Of a stretch of 64,000 bases of DNA, positions 51,749 to 60,664 are shown piece after piece. The stretch is from Elusimicrobium simillimum (GTDB lineage Bacteria; Elusimicrobiota; Elusimicrobia; Elusimicrobiales; Elusimicrobiaceae). Position numbers and translations under genes: made by a program. The stretch is taken from assembly GCF_049639735.1 (NCBI RefSeq), contig NZ_JBEVVA010000003.1:1116001-1180000 (forward strand), read 5' to 3'. Position 1 is the stretch's first letter. Every line of letters starts with the position of its first letter. A model generated the notes under the pieces. The model did no database searches, was not told where the DNA came from, and was given only the letters and a program-made list of their open reading frames with translations.

Positions 51749-51875
51749 AGAGTACCCGCCGTGGAATAAGATATCCCCGCCCCACTGGGGATAAGCGTAG
51801 AATGCGGAGGAAGTAAAGTGAGCGTTAGTGAGCAGGTGAGGGGAATACACAGTTTACGCTATCCCCCAGAAGGCG
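51749..51875. repeat. Intergenic inverted repeat
   Basis: GGGGATAAGCGTA (near 51787) faces TACGCTATCCCC (near 51856), with an inner GTGAGCGTTAGTGAGCAGG stretch. It occupies much of the 286 bp between the PAS gene start and the terminator of the 51934 gene. The part nearest the PAS gene (51660-51740) is AT-rich and holds its promoter. Confidence 0.65.
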
Positions 51876-51888
51876 AGGGAAATATAAA

Positions 51889-51921
51889 TAAAAAAACCGC
51901 GGGGTTTTAGCCCCGCGGTTT
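51889..51921 (-). terminator. Terminator of the 51934 gene
   Basis: ACCGCGGGG/CCCCGCGGT stem, followed on the minus strand by TTTTTTATTT. Confidence 0.85.
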
Positions 51922-51933
51922 GTGTTAAAAAAC

Positions 51934-53406
51934 TTATCTTAGTTTTATTGATTGTGCGCCTTTGTCTGTGTCTACTTTTATTATGTACATGCTGTTCTTG
52001 GGCAGGTTGGCGTTGATTTTGTTAACAGCGTCGTTAAGCGCTTCGCTGGCTAACATTCTGCCGTTCATGTCGTAGATTGTGGCTTTGGCGCCCGGTCTCC
52101 ACTCAGGCAATTCTATTGTTACACCATCGGCGGTTCTATAGGCTTTGGCCTTTTCTTCCGTTGTCGCTTTATCTATGCCTACCGTGCTGTGGCCTGTGGC
52201 TTTAGGGACTTTAAGAGTAGCTTGTGATACATACCCCTCTTGTTGACCATGAGGAAGAGTCCTGAGACCATCAACTACTTTATAAAATGTAACCGCATAA
52301 TAATCACCACCATCAGCAAGCGTTTTCCCTGTGGGTAAGCCTGTTTGGCGGTTTCTTACTTTAAAAGGTGTTCCATCAACAGGGTCTTTAAGGTTAACAT
52401 CAAAAGTGGTTAACTCATATGGATTTGCTCTACCCGCATATACATAGCCCAACACTGTGTCAGGCATACATAAACCTGTGGATTGGTCCCATTTGTCAAA
52501 GTCTTCGCCTGTTTCAAAATAGTGGCTGAAGCCTTTACCCATACCTTTGTCTACAAAAGCTTGTATACCATTGTTAAAGTCATCTATATTATACCACTCA
52601 AAACAAGCCCAATTACTAACAATGACATACCAAATATCAGCTTCCATATTAGATAAAATTTGCGGATTAGCTTTTACAGAGTCGTAATATGAGCTTATTG
52701 TACCAAAAGAATTATACGGGTCGCTTATTCTTTCCGCCCAAAACATTTGCCTGTTTAAATAACGGAAATCATCGTCTTCCGGCAAATCCATGTTTTCTAC
52801 TGATAAATATGGGGCACCCCCTATTACAAATTCCTCACCTTTTATGTTAACTGTAGGGGGGAAAAGTCTGTTTTCAACAACATACTCATCACCAGGAGAA
52901 TAAATATTAAACCTATCACTTTCCCAAACATTTACCCATTCATCCGGGTCAATTTCATATTGAGGTTCATTTACTTCGTCAATAGAGGAGGTTGTTTTAA
53001 GTTGGGTTTTTAAAGTTTTCAAAGCAACTTTTTTTGTATTTTGTAAAGCGGCTATTTTTGTTTTATCAATACGGCCATTATGGTCCATTGTATAAGCTTG
53101 TATCTCACCTTTAGCTTTAGGATCAGCAGCTTTAGTTTTTTTAAGAACAGGCTCGTCTGACATAAGGGCTTTCATAAAATCTGTATTGGGTACAGTTGCT
53201 CTTATTGCAGCGTTAACCTCATCATTAAAAGAACCCGCGCCAACAGTAACTGTCATCGGGCTTTCGTAATAATAGTTTTCACCTGCAGGGGTTTGAGCGG
53301 GAATAACGGTATAGTCTATAGAAGTTTGCACATATCCCGCATTAGCGTTTGTGACGCAGGCCAAAGCGATAAGTGTGCATAGGGTAATTGTTACTATCCT
53401 GTTCAT
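51934..53406 (-). CDS. Secreted protein with C-terminal sorting-domain-like end
   Basis: The ATG at 53406 (MNRIVTITLC) is preferred over 53439 because GGAGG precedes it and a signal peptide (TNANA-G) follows. The 490-residue protein has a large domain of unknown type (Trp/Tyr/Asp-rich). Its last roughly 55 residues (ATIYDMNGRMLASEALN...INANLPKNSMYIIKV...KLR) match the pattern of type A C-terminal sorting domains of the type IX (Por) secretion system (Y-D-xx-G-R..., L-xx-G-x-Y-I-V-K-V). That system is known from Bacteroidota and relatives; no secretion genes are in this window, so use of that route is inference. A TTAACATATGTTAA palindrome lies in the promoter region near 53450. Confidence 0.72.
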   Translation of the reverse strand: MNRIVTITLCTLIALACVTNANAGYVQTSIDYTVIPAQTPAGENYYYESPMTVTVGAGSFNDEVNAAIRATVPNTDFMKALMSDEPVLKKTKAADPKAKGEIQAYTMDHNGRIDKTKIAALQNTKKVALKTLKTQLKTTSSIDEVNEPQYEIDPDEWVNVWESDRFNIYSPGDEYVVENRLFPPTVNIKGEEFVIGGAPYLSVENMDLPEDDDFRYLNRQMFWAERISDPYNSFGTISSYYDSVKANPQILSNMEADIWYVIVSNWACFEWYNIDDFNNGIQAFVDKGMGKGFSHYFETGEDFDKWDQSTGLCMPDTVLGYVYAGRANPYELTTFDVNLKDPVDGTPFKVRNRQTGLPTGKTLADGGDYYAVTFYKVVDGLRTLPHGQQEGYVSQATLKVPKATGHSTVGIDKATTEEKAKAYRTADGVTIELPEWRPGAKATIYDMNGRMLASEALNDAVNKINANLPKNSMYIIKVDTDKGAQSIKLR

Positions 53407-53582
53407 AAACAGCCTCCAATATTTGCTGATATATAACATATTAACATATGTTAACTAAATACAAAATACATTTTATGTTTTTATATTATATATATATTAT
53501 TAAGTGTACTGTAACAAAACTTAGCGCACAATACTTAATTTTACACTAGAATTTATTAACATATTTCACTAAAAATAAGGAT

Positions 53583-53790
53583 TGCTTAAAATCCCTCCCG
53601 GCTCTGCCGTACTCCCTTTGATTAAAAATTTACTCCCTTTGCAAAGGGAGTACCCGCAAAGCGGGGGAGGAGATTAATACTTGCCGTACATGTACAGCAC
53701 TTTAATATGCGCTTGTACCTCACTTTATCAATCGCCTCCCCTTTTAGCTTTGCAAAAAGGTACCCCTCTTACAAAGAGGAGGAAAATAAG
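53583..53790. repeat. Palindromic repeat cluster in a 569-bp gene-free stretch
   Basis: AAATCCCTCCCGGCTCTGCC opens the cluster. ACTCCCTTTGCAAAGGGAGT (53631-53650) is a perfect palindrome, followed by CCCGCAAAGCGGGGGAGGAG and, further on, CCTCCCC...CCTCTTACAAAGAGGAGG. These are decayed copies of common intergenic repeats. The rest of 53407-53975 holds the TTAACATATGTTAA palindrome upstream of the 51934 gene and the promoter of 53976. Confidence 0.65.
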
Positions 53791-53898
53791 CAACTATTTA
53801 TGGCAAACTCATATTTTTTAAGAAATATTTGTAACCGGAGAAAGAGGTAAATAAATATTATTGACATTTATGAATATTTTAAATAGACTTATTAGGTC

Positions 53899-53927
53899 TT
53901 GACAAATATTTTTTATATGATTATTAT
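53899..53927 (+). promoter_or_regulatory. Promoter of the 53976-54489 pair
   Basis: TTGACA (53899-53904), 17 bp, TATTAT (53922-53927). The leader of about 40 bases carries GGGGAGG before the ATG at 53976. This is the best sigma-70 promoter in the window. Confidence 0.8.
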
Positions 53928-53975
53928 ATAAATAATATTTAAATAACCCTTTATATATAAATTAGGGGAGGAATC

Positions 53976-54479
53976 ATGAAAAGAATAATGGCAATTTGCG
54001 CCGCTTTGGCCGCTGTGGCGGCATTAAACAGCGCGGCACTGGCTGACACGGTGAACCTGGTAACAATATTACCACAGCCCGTGGCTGCGTTTGTTAAGCT
54101 GGAAGTGGCGGGGAACTCTAACTTTACAAAAGTTAATATGGGCAAATCCGGCACAACAAGCACAGTACAAACAAAACAGGCGGATATTTATGTGCCCAAC
54201 GTTATAGTAGGCCAAATAATAAAAGCTAAAGAGGCCGACATAACAGTTAACACCTCCGCGTTAGATTTTGGTGAAGCTGAAGCTGACAACATTGACGTGC
54301 TTGACGGTACCGTAACCTCAAATAATTTTGCCATTACGGCTGATAACTCCCTTTACATAAACGGCGTAAAATGGGCCGCGCCCAGCACAGGCAATATAAA
54401 CTGGAACGAGGTAAAAGTGGGCGAAGTTACATCCGGTATTAAGGCCGTTACAGACGGTACTATTACCAGCCTGGAATAG
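53976..54479 (+). CDS. Small secreted protein, paralog of 54489
   Basis: This 167-residue protein has a signal peptide (AALA-D near 24). It is low in aromatic and charged residues and rich in Asn/Thr/Val. The mature start (LVTILPQPVAAFVKLEVAGN) parallels the next gene (VAFHPSPSGKYDKLNVSNT). Alternating small and beta-branched residues suggest beta-rich or beta-helical folding, with later part AEADNIDVLDGTVTSNNFAI. It has a strong sigma-70 promoter and good ribosome site, so it may be abundant. No family is recognised. Confidence 0.72.
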   Translation: MKRIMAICAALAAVAALNSAALADTVNLVTILPQPVAAFVKLEVAGNSNFTKVNMGKSGTTSTVQTKQADIYVPNVIVGQIIKAKEADITVNTSALDFGEAEADNIDVLDGTVTSNNFAITADNSLYINGVKWAAPSTGNINWNEVKVGEVTSGIKAVTDGTITSLE

Positions 54480-54488
54480 GAGATTAAC

Positions 54489-55136
54489 ATGAAAAAATTA
54501 TTATCTTTATTAACACTTTTAACAGTTGCCAGCCTTGCCATGGCCGCCACAATAGAGAGCGTGGCTTTCCACCCGTCACCCTCAGGCAAGTATGACAAAT
54601 TAAACGTGTCTAACACGCTTAACGCGGGCACAACCGGCGGTACAACAGCCAATATAAGCAGGCTGGTGACCAACGGTAACTTAGACTTAAAATCAGAAAG
54701 CGGCAGCGCGGGCAACCTGGTTGTTACAGAGTCTCTTACAATAAGAGGCACAGGCGCTGAAGTGGATGTAACAGGTTCGGCAAATATTAAAACAAACCAC
54801 GCTTCTAAAAAGTTTACGTCGCCTAACACGAAGTTTACCGCTAAAAGCAGACTGGGCGCGCAAAAAACAAAGCCTGTTTTTAAAGCCACAAACGGTGACA
54901 CCGCAAACTTTAAAAGCCCTTCCTCGTCCGCCACACTCAGATGGTTACAATTAACTGACGTGGACGGTAAAAAGCATATGGTTCTGATGGAAGACACAAA
55001 TTCTTCTGGTGCAGGTTGTCCTCCGGATGGATATGCAAGAGCTTGCTGCCTTAACCCAGCCGGTCCTGCATGTACAGGCAACGCACAGTGGGAAGTTGAC
55101 CGTCAGGCTGCTGTAAACAAATCAGGTTTAAGATAA
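54489..55136 (+). CDS. Small secreted protein, paralog of 53976
   Basis: This 215-residue protein has a signal peptide (LAMA-A near 20). The first 100 residues have the same PxP...Y/V-KL.V pattern and Thr/Asn/Ser-rich beta-type sequence as the upstream gene. The C-terminal part adds a Lys-rich stretch and a Cys cluster (GAGCPPDGYARACCLNPAGP, then AC). It starts 9 bp after the previous stop with AGGAG, so it is in one operon with it. The Cys cluster may stabilise or cross-link a surface structure. Function unknown. Confidence 0.72.
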   Translation: MKKLLSLLTLLTVASLAMAATIESVAFHPSPSGKYDKLNVSNTLNAGTTGGTTANISRLVTNGNLDLKSESGSAGNLVVTESLTIRGTGAEVDVTGSANIKTNHASKKFTSPNTKFTAKSRLGAQKTKPVFKATNGDTANFKSPSSSATLRWLQLTDVDGKKHMVLMEDTNSSGAGCPPDGYARACCLNPAGPACTGNAQWEVDRQAAVNKSGLR

Positions 55137-55165
55137 GTTAAAAGACTTAAAAAATATTTACAAAT

Positions 55166-55205
55166 AAAACACCCGGGATTAAAAAATAATCCCGGGTGTT
55201 TTATC
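55166..55205 (+). terminator. Terminator of the 53976-54489 operon
   Basis: AACACCCGGGATTA/TAATCCCGGGTGTT stem then TTATCTTTT. Confidence 0.85.
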
Positions 55206-55254
55206 TTTTCCATCCAACAAAGCGAAAAATATTTACAGCTTAACAAGCAACCGC

Positions 55255-55293
55255 AAAAACCCCGCGTAATTATTTTATTACGCGGGTTTTTTG
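55255..55293. terminator. Terminator of the small 55405 gene (bidirectional form)
   Basis: CCCGCGTAAT/ATTACGCGGG with A-rich left and TTTTTT right flanks. It lies downstream of the minus-strand small gene. Confidence 0.7.
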
Positions 55294-55404
55294 TACATTC
55301 CCTATTTTAAAACCCCTGCAAATGTGACGGCAAACATTGCTAAGTAAACTGCTTTGCCATTTTGCCGGTACTGCGTTAAACCCTGCACTACATTGCTGCA
55401 ACTA

Positions 55405-55581
55405 CTATTTGTTTTCTTCTTCTTTGACAGTTTTGGGGGTGCCCCAAAAAGTCATTATTTTCCAACCGTCTTTAAGCAAAAAGTTGGAAATGCTGCCCAC
55501 AACCGTTTGCTCGCCCTCTTCTGCCGGGTTAAGACCATCCTTGTTGTTTTCTGCCTTAAGAGTTTTCCTTTTGTCTGACAT
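55405..55581 (-). CDS. Small protein, 58 residues, unknown
   Basis: The ATG at 55581 (MSDKRKTLKAENNKDG) is preceded by GAGAGGGG, so it is preferred over the 55596 ATG. The protein is charged at both ends with a short hydrophobic middle (SISNFLLKDGWKIMTFWG). A GC-rich hairpin lies just upstream of the ribosome site, and a terminator lies downstream. These signs favour a real gene. No homolog is recognised. Confidence 0.55.
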   Translation of the reverse strand: MSDKRKTLKAENNKDGLNPAEEGEQTVVGSISNFLLKDGWKIMTFWGTPKTVKEEENK

Positions 55582-55843
55582 TAGTACCCCTCTCAAGAGC
55601 GCGCGTCAGCGCGCGCCCTTCACCACGATGTTTTTAACAACGCTAATATTATAGTAAATTTTAATTAGAATAGCATATATTAGATTAATTAACAGCAAAA
55701 ATAACTTTCCATTTTCTAAAAGGTGAACTATTATAAAAGTATGGAAGAAAAAGGCCGCCCAACTGGACGGCCGTATTAATAAGTAGATTTTGACACGTTG
55801 CAATTTTGACAAAGTTAAAATTGTCAAAATCTTTTTTGTGAAA
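55582..55843. other. Gene-free interval with hairpins upstream of the small 55405 gene
   Basis: This part of the 322-bp gap holds a GCGCGC/GCGCGC hairpin (55597-55615) directly before the small gene's ribosome site, a GGCCGCC/GGACGGCC hairpin near 55752-55773, and an inverted TTTTGAC/GTCAAAA repeat (55804-55829) with another TTTTGACA copy at 55788. A minus-strand TTGCAA with TATTAA 16 bp on is a weak promoter candidate. No coding sequence is convincing. Confidence 0.45.
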
Positions 55844-55876
55844 CAAAAAAACCGCCGGGGCATTAGCCCCGGCGGT
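55844..55876 (-). terminator. Terminator of the AsmA gene
   Basis: ACCGCCGGGG/CCCCGGCGGT stem, followed on the minus strand by seven T. Confidence 0.85.
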
Positions 55877-55903
55877 ATATGCTGCGTAAAACGCTAAAAC
55901 TAA

Positions 55904-58098
55904 CTACTTAGATTCAGAAGACGCGGAGGAAGATGAGTCCTTTTTAAACAAACCGCCTATGCCTTTAAGCGCGTCTTTAGCGGTATTTACTGTGGCGGCG
56001 GCAGCGTCTTTAGCCGCTGTAGCCGTGCCAGAGGCAACATCTTTAGCGGTGCTTGCCGTGCCTGTCGCCGTGTTTTTACCAAGCGTGGTCAACCCGGGGA
56101 TAATAGAGGTAGCCGTAGACAGCACATCAAGCGTAGGTTTAGGGTCGCTCATAGTGCCGCCCACTTTAATAGCCACAGGCTTAAACCCGCTGGAACCCTG
56201 TTTCCCCAGGTGCGCGTTAACCTTCATGTTCAACTTTTCTGTATTAAAGTCAATAGTACCAAGCGCCTGCACGGTGGCCAGGTCAGAGTTGAGCGTAGTT
56301 TTGTCTATATTCATAAGGCCTGATTTAAACGTATAAGCGCCTTCTATAGAGTGGAAGGGTATTTCATCCTTAGCCTGCCCGCTCTTGTTAAAAACGTCAA
56401 GTTTAAGGTATTTAAACACTTTGTCCACCACGCCAAGTGAAATAAACATTACATTAACAAGTTTATTTGACTTAAGAAAAGCGTTAATATCGCTTATAGC
56501 GCCTTTTTGCAGGTCAAATGACATAGGGCCCGTAATTTTTTTAAGATCGGCGTCAACGTTAGTAAGATTGGTTTGCAGTGTAACACCGTCCGAATAAAAA
56601 TGCGGTACAGTTATTTTGCCAACCTTAATGTTTGATTTAACATCAAACAACATGTTGGAGCCTGAAGGCTGCGCCGCGGCAGAACCCGATGCGGCGGGCG
56701 TTGCGGACGCGGTGGTATCGGCGGAAGAAGCGGGTAATTTTTTAAGCGTAAGGCTGTCTAAGTCGAAATTAAAATCAACTTTATAGTGGTTGGCCTTAGC
56801 CTCGGTCAATGATAGGTTTGTTTTAAAGTTTGCGTCGTTAATTTTGCCTGTAATATCGCTTGTTTTAACGGCGGAGAGGGAGGATATGGTAATATCGCCC
56901 GTAATCTCCTTAACAGTCGCAATATCTTCATAAGAAGCGTTTATGTTAGATAGTTTAATAGAACCTTTAACCGGGTTCTTTTCCGTCGTAACAATGTCGC
57001 CGGTAACGCCGCCTGTCAGGTTATAGGGCGCGGTAAGTTCCTGCGCTATAGCGGCAATTTCCGCCAAAGCAAGCGAGATGTTGGTATTAGCCGTGTAGGC
57101 AATATCCTTGCCGCCCCAGTTTGCGCTGGCCGTGCCTTTAATAAGCGACTTTGGCAGGGTTATTGAAAAGTTTTCAACCGTAGCTTTTGAGTTATCCAAA
57201 TCCGCCTTAACTTTAGCGGCCAGTTTTATAACGGGCAGGGTAAAGTTGGGCAGGTCCGCCACAAAGCCGCTTACGGTTTGTTTGTTTACGCCGCTGATGG
57301 TGGCTTTAATATCCGCCACCGGGTTGTTAAAGCCGGTTACACTGCCTGTTACGTCAAAAGTGGCCTTGTTAAATATTAAGGCGAGTTTTTTGATTTCAGC
57401 GTAGGCGGTGTCAAAGTTATTGTTTTTAAGATCGGCCGCAAACTGACCTACAACGGGCAGCGTCACTTCCATATCGCTGTCAGAATAAAGCACTTTAAGC
57501 GCGGCGTCTATATTAAACACGCCGTCAAGTTTAAAGTCATTAATTTTAACGTTAATATCTTTAATGTGCAGCTTCATATTTTGCTGTTTATCGTTGTAAT
57601 TAACGTTTGAATTGTTGATGTAAAATTTATCCACGCTTACGTCAAAGGCAAGGCCTTTGTCGGTAACTTCCTGCGGGGCCTCGGGCTGCGGGGGGCTTCA
57701 TTCTCGGCGGGTATTAAATCGGCAAAGTTAAAAACACCGTTTTTATCTTTTATTATGTTAGCGGTAAAACCTTCTAAACCTACCGTGCTTACCTCTATTT
57801 GTTTTTTAAAAAGCGGGGCCAGGGCAATTTTTACAACCAGGCTTTTTGCCTCGGCAAAAGTGCCGTCTTTAAACGTAGCCTTTTCAGATACCGCGAAGTT
57901 GGAAAGTTCCACACCTATAAGCCTGAAAGACACGTCATCAAAACGTACTTCTCTGTTGTAGTTTGTTTTTGCGTAGTCTACAACAATTTCTCTTACTTTG
58001 TCCGCGTTAAAAATCTGTCTTAGCGCAAAAGCCGCGCCCAAAAGCAGCACAAGCAGGACAATAAATAATATTATTAATACTTTTATTAACTTCTTCAT
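55904..58098 (-). pseudogene. AsmA-family envelope protein, frameshifted in a C-run
   Basis: Two adjacent frames make one AsmA-like protein. The first (58098-57637) has an N-terminal membrane helix (5-27) and the AsmA start (NADKVREIVVDYAKTNYNREV...FNFADLIPAENEAP). The second (57634-55904) continues with DKFYINNSNVNYNDKQ and long amphipathic beta repeats to a C-terminal AsmA_2 region (FDLQKGAISDINAFLKS..., VQALGTIDFNTEKLNM) and a Ser/Ala-rich tail. The break is in GCCCCCCGC near 57695: one extra C gives EAPPQPEAPQEVTDKGLAFD and a protein of about 731 residues. AsmA proteins span the periplasm and move lipids to or order the outer membrane. It may be a true mutation, a variable tract or a sequencing error. 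Confidence 0.85.
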
Positions 58099-58210
58099 AC
58101 GTCCCCCAAATTATAATCATTACAAGTCAAATAAATTATATCAAAAAGGGGGCTGCGGGGGTAATAATTTTTAGTATTATTTTCAGAAGTATTTTTGTAA
58201 TTTAGGCAGC

Positions 58211-60313
58211 CTAATTTTTTAAATAAGATGCCAGCAGTTTTTTAAACTTTTTAACTTCGTTGTTTTTAGGGTCTAACTTATAGTATTTATTATCTTCAAA
58301 CAGCAAGTTATCTTCGGGGTAAAAAACAATGCTTTTAGCGCTGCCGCCGTAACTTAACTTTATTTCAAACCTTAATGCGCCGGAAGCGGCGGTTATATTT
58401 TTTTTCGTTTTGGGGGCATAGTAAAAATTATTAAAAACAAGTCTTTCGTCTTCACTAAGCGCAAGCAAGCGGGCAGTAAATTTAAACGGATACTTTGATA
58501 CGTACGCGGTAATATCTGCGGACTGCAGTGCTCCTCCTCTTAAAAAACCTTGCGGTGAAACATCGTCGCTTTGTTTGCGCGTAAAGTTGCCTGCGGTTGT
58601 CTCAACCGCGTCTGCCGTTTGCCTGATAATTTTTATTTCATGGGGTAAAAGGGGGTTCTGCCTTTTTGTATATGGGGAGTTAGTAAACGCTACGTCTGTT
58701 TTAAGAGTAATTGTTTGGCGCTTGGCGTCATAATTATACGTGCCGCCTGCGCTGTCGTTAAAGTATATTCCGCCGGAATAATAGTGCGAATAAGAAAATC
58801 TGCCGTCTTTAGAAAAAAAGTATGAAGTGCCGCTAATGCCTGCCGCCAGGCCGGACTCTTTTGTCCAAGATTCGCTTTTTTCAAACGCGTTTGGCACGGG
58901 CTCGTCAGTAACTTTTAGTTTTTCGGTTTGCGTTATAAATTTTTCAATTTTCTTTTTATCTTTCCCGGTGCCGTAAGCGGCAAATATTTTATCCGCCATT
59001 TCCGCGCGGCGCTCACCTACGGAAGCGTCAAAAATATTTAAAAGTATATTATTATCGTTATTATTTTCTAAGGCGTAATCAAACGCGGTTTTCCCGTAAA
59101 TATCTTTTAGGTCTCTGCCGCCTTTATAGAAAAATAAATCAGACATATTTTTTATTTTACGCGCGTCGGTCTCACCCGCTTCAGGCATAAGGGCAATGTA
59201 ATGCAGCATGTTTCTGCCCTCATTATCTTTTATATTTACATCTGCGCCGTTGTCAATCAGATCCCGCACACTGTCATAATTTTTTTGCGCCGCCATATAC
59301 AAAAGCGCCGTTTGTCCGGCTTTTATATCATACAGCTCTTGCTTTGCCAGGGCGTTAATATTTGCTTTATCCGCCAACAACTGCTTTATTAAAAAGTTAT
59401 AATGCCTATGGTCGTTTTTATATTCATAAGCGGTTAAAAACCACTCTGCCTCTACATCTCTTTTAGCGCCGCTCTCAAGCAAAGTATAAGAAACGTGTTT
59501 GGTTGCGGGTAATACATTAGCCTTTGTAAGCGCGCTCATGCCCTTATTATCCACTGCGTTTACATCCGCGCCATATTTTAATAACAGCGCAACACGTTCT
59601 GTCATACCCCGGCCGGCATTAATATTTTCTATCTCATAAATAAGCGCTGTTTTACCCTCTGCGTTACGGCTGCCCGGGTTTACGCCGGCTTTAAGCATTC
59701 TTTCTAAAATCTCCGGGGACGCCAGTTCCCGCGCGCCGCCCCAGTATTTATCTGTAAGAGTAAAAAATAAAAGGTTAACGCCCTCCGGTTCAAAAACTCT
59801 CTCCCCGTCCGCCCCGGCGGCTAAAAGCGCTTCCGCCCTGAAGATACTGCCTTTGCTGTTATATGCAATACTTTTAATTAAAGCCTCAAGCTCCTCGTCT
59901 AAAAAATTCTGCGCCGCCCCTTTGTACGCTTCTTTTGAAGCATCGGCTATAGTTTTATCATCAATATAATCCCAGGCGGTATTACCGCGTTCGTCAGCGG
60001 CGTCCATATCGGCGCCGTATTTAAGCAGGGTTTTAAAAGCTTTAGCATCTTTCTCGTAAACTGCCCTTACCAGCAGTGTTGATTTATAATCACCGCCAAG
60101 ATACTGCGCGTTTATATCCAAACCGCCGTCCAACAGGGTTTGTAATGTTTTACCGTCGGATTTTGCGGCTGCTTTGTAAGCGGTTTTGTATAAATTATTA
60201 TCAGTCACGGTTACCTCTTGCGAAATTGCAAAAGTATATAGGAATAAAGATATAAAAATAAATATTGTTTTTATGCTGCAAAAATAGGGTTGTAGAAAAA
60301 CGCTATTTTTCAT
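58211..60313 (-). CDS. Exported ankyrin-repeat protein
   Basis: The ATG at 60313 (MKNSVFLQPYFC) is preferred over 60346. It overlaps the stop of the DUF1232 gene and leads into a signal peptide or N-terminal anchor (TIFIFISLFLYTFAIS-QE). The 700-residue protein has about eight ankyrin repeats between residues 45 and 420 (LLKYGADMDAADERGNTAWD, LLKYGADVNAVDNKGMSALT, LIDNGADVNIKDNEGRNMLH). The C-terminal 230 residues form a Tyr/Phe-rich beta domain of unknown type (YSHYYSGGIYFNDSAGGTYN). Protein binding in the periplasm is likely; the partner is unknown. Confidence 0.85.
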   Translation of the reverse strand: MKNSVFLQPYFCSIKTIFIFISLFLYTFAISQEVTVTDNNLYKTAYKAAAKSDGKTLQTLLDGGLDINAQYLGGDYKSTLLVRAVYEKDAKAFKTLLKYGADMDAADERGNTAWDYIDDKTIADASKEAYKGAAQNFLDEELEALIKSIAYNSKGSIFRAEALLAAGADGERVFEPEGVNLLFFTLTDKYWGGARELASPEILERMLKAGVNPGSRNAEGKTALIYEIENINAGRGMTERVALLLKYGADVNAVDNKGMSALTKANVLPATKHVSYTLLESGAKRDVEAEWFLTAYEYKNDHRHYNFLIKQLLADKANINALAKQELYDIKAGQTALLYMAAQKNYDSVRDLIDNGADVNIKDNEGRNMLHYIALMPEAGETDARKIKNMSDLFFYKGGRDLKDIYGKTAFDYALENNNDNNILLNIFDASVGERRAEMADKIFAAYGTGKDKKKIEKFITQTEKLKVTDEPVPNAFEKSESWTKESGLAAGISGTSYFFSKDGRFSYSHYYSGGIYFNDSAGGTYNYDAKRQTITLKTDVAFTNSPYTKRQNPLLPHEIKIIRQTADAVETTAGNFTRKQSDDVSPQGFLRGGALQSADITAYVSKYPFKFTARLLALSEDERLVFNNFYYAPKTKKNITAASGALRFEIKLSYGGSAKSIVFYPEDNLLFEDNKYYKLDPKNNEVKKFKKLLASYLKN

Positions 60314-60620
60314 CTTTCTGCTCTGGCAGTTGTTTGGGGGAATCATCGGCGTTACCCTGCTGTGCGCGGAATTTTTTTAGTTCTTTTTTTACTCTGGTAC
60401 CCGTAAAAAATAAAAGCGCGGCGTCATCGGTAAAACCAAGTATGGGCAAAGCTATGTCGGGTATGATATCTATGGGTGAAATAAAGTAAAATAAGAAAAA
60501 CAGCATCCACAGGCTCATAGCCCACGGCATGGGGTATTTGCCTTTGCGTACGGCGTTAAACATTTTAAAAAATGTTTCTATATCGCCGGGGTTAGTAACG
60601 GGGTTGCTTTTTTTGCTCAT
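60303..60620 (-). CDS. DUF1232/YkvA family membrane protein
   Basis: This 105-residue protein has the family core ISPIDIIPDIALPILGFTDDAALLF preceded by a membrane helix (MSLWMLFFLFYF), and a charged C-terminal tail. The role of YkvA proteins is unknown; they may link membrane state to other functions. The start is divergent from the acetyl-CoA synthetase gene. The stop overlaps the start of the ankyrin gene, so the two are translationally coupled. Confidence 0.85.
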   Translation of the reverse strand: MSKKSNPVTNPGDIETFFKMFNAVRKGKYPMPWAMSLWMLFFLFYFISPIDIIPDIALPILGFTDDAALLFFTGTRVKKELKKFRAQQGNADDSPKQLPEQKDEK

Positions 60621-60664
60621 ATTTTATTTTATGTTTTTATATTCCCCAGGTCAACGAGGTTATC

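Noticed and set aside
53440..53460. TTAACATATGTTAA as a further regulon site
   Set aside because: It is a perfect palindrome near a promoter but unrelated in sequence to the shared element. It may be a separate operator.
55606..55863. 85-codon minus-strand open frame
   Set aside because: Its start lies inside the AsmA terminator, it has no ribosome site, and its composition follows the AT-rich intergenic DNA.
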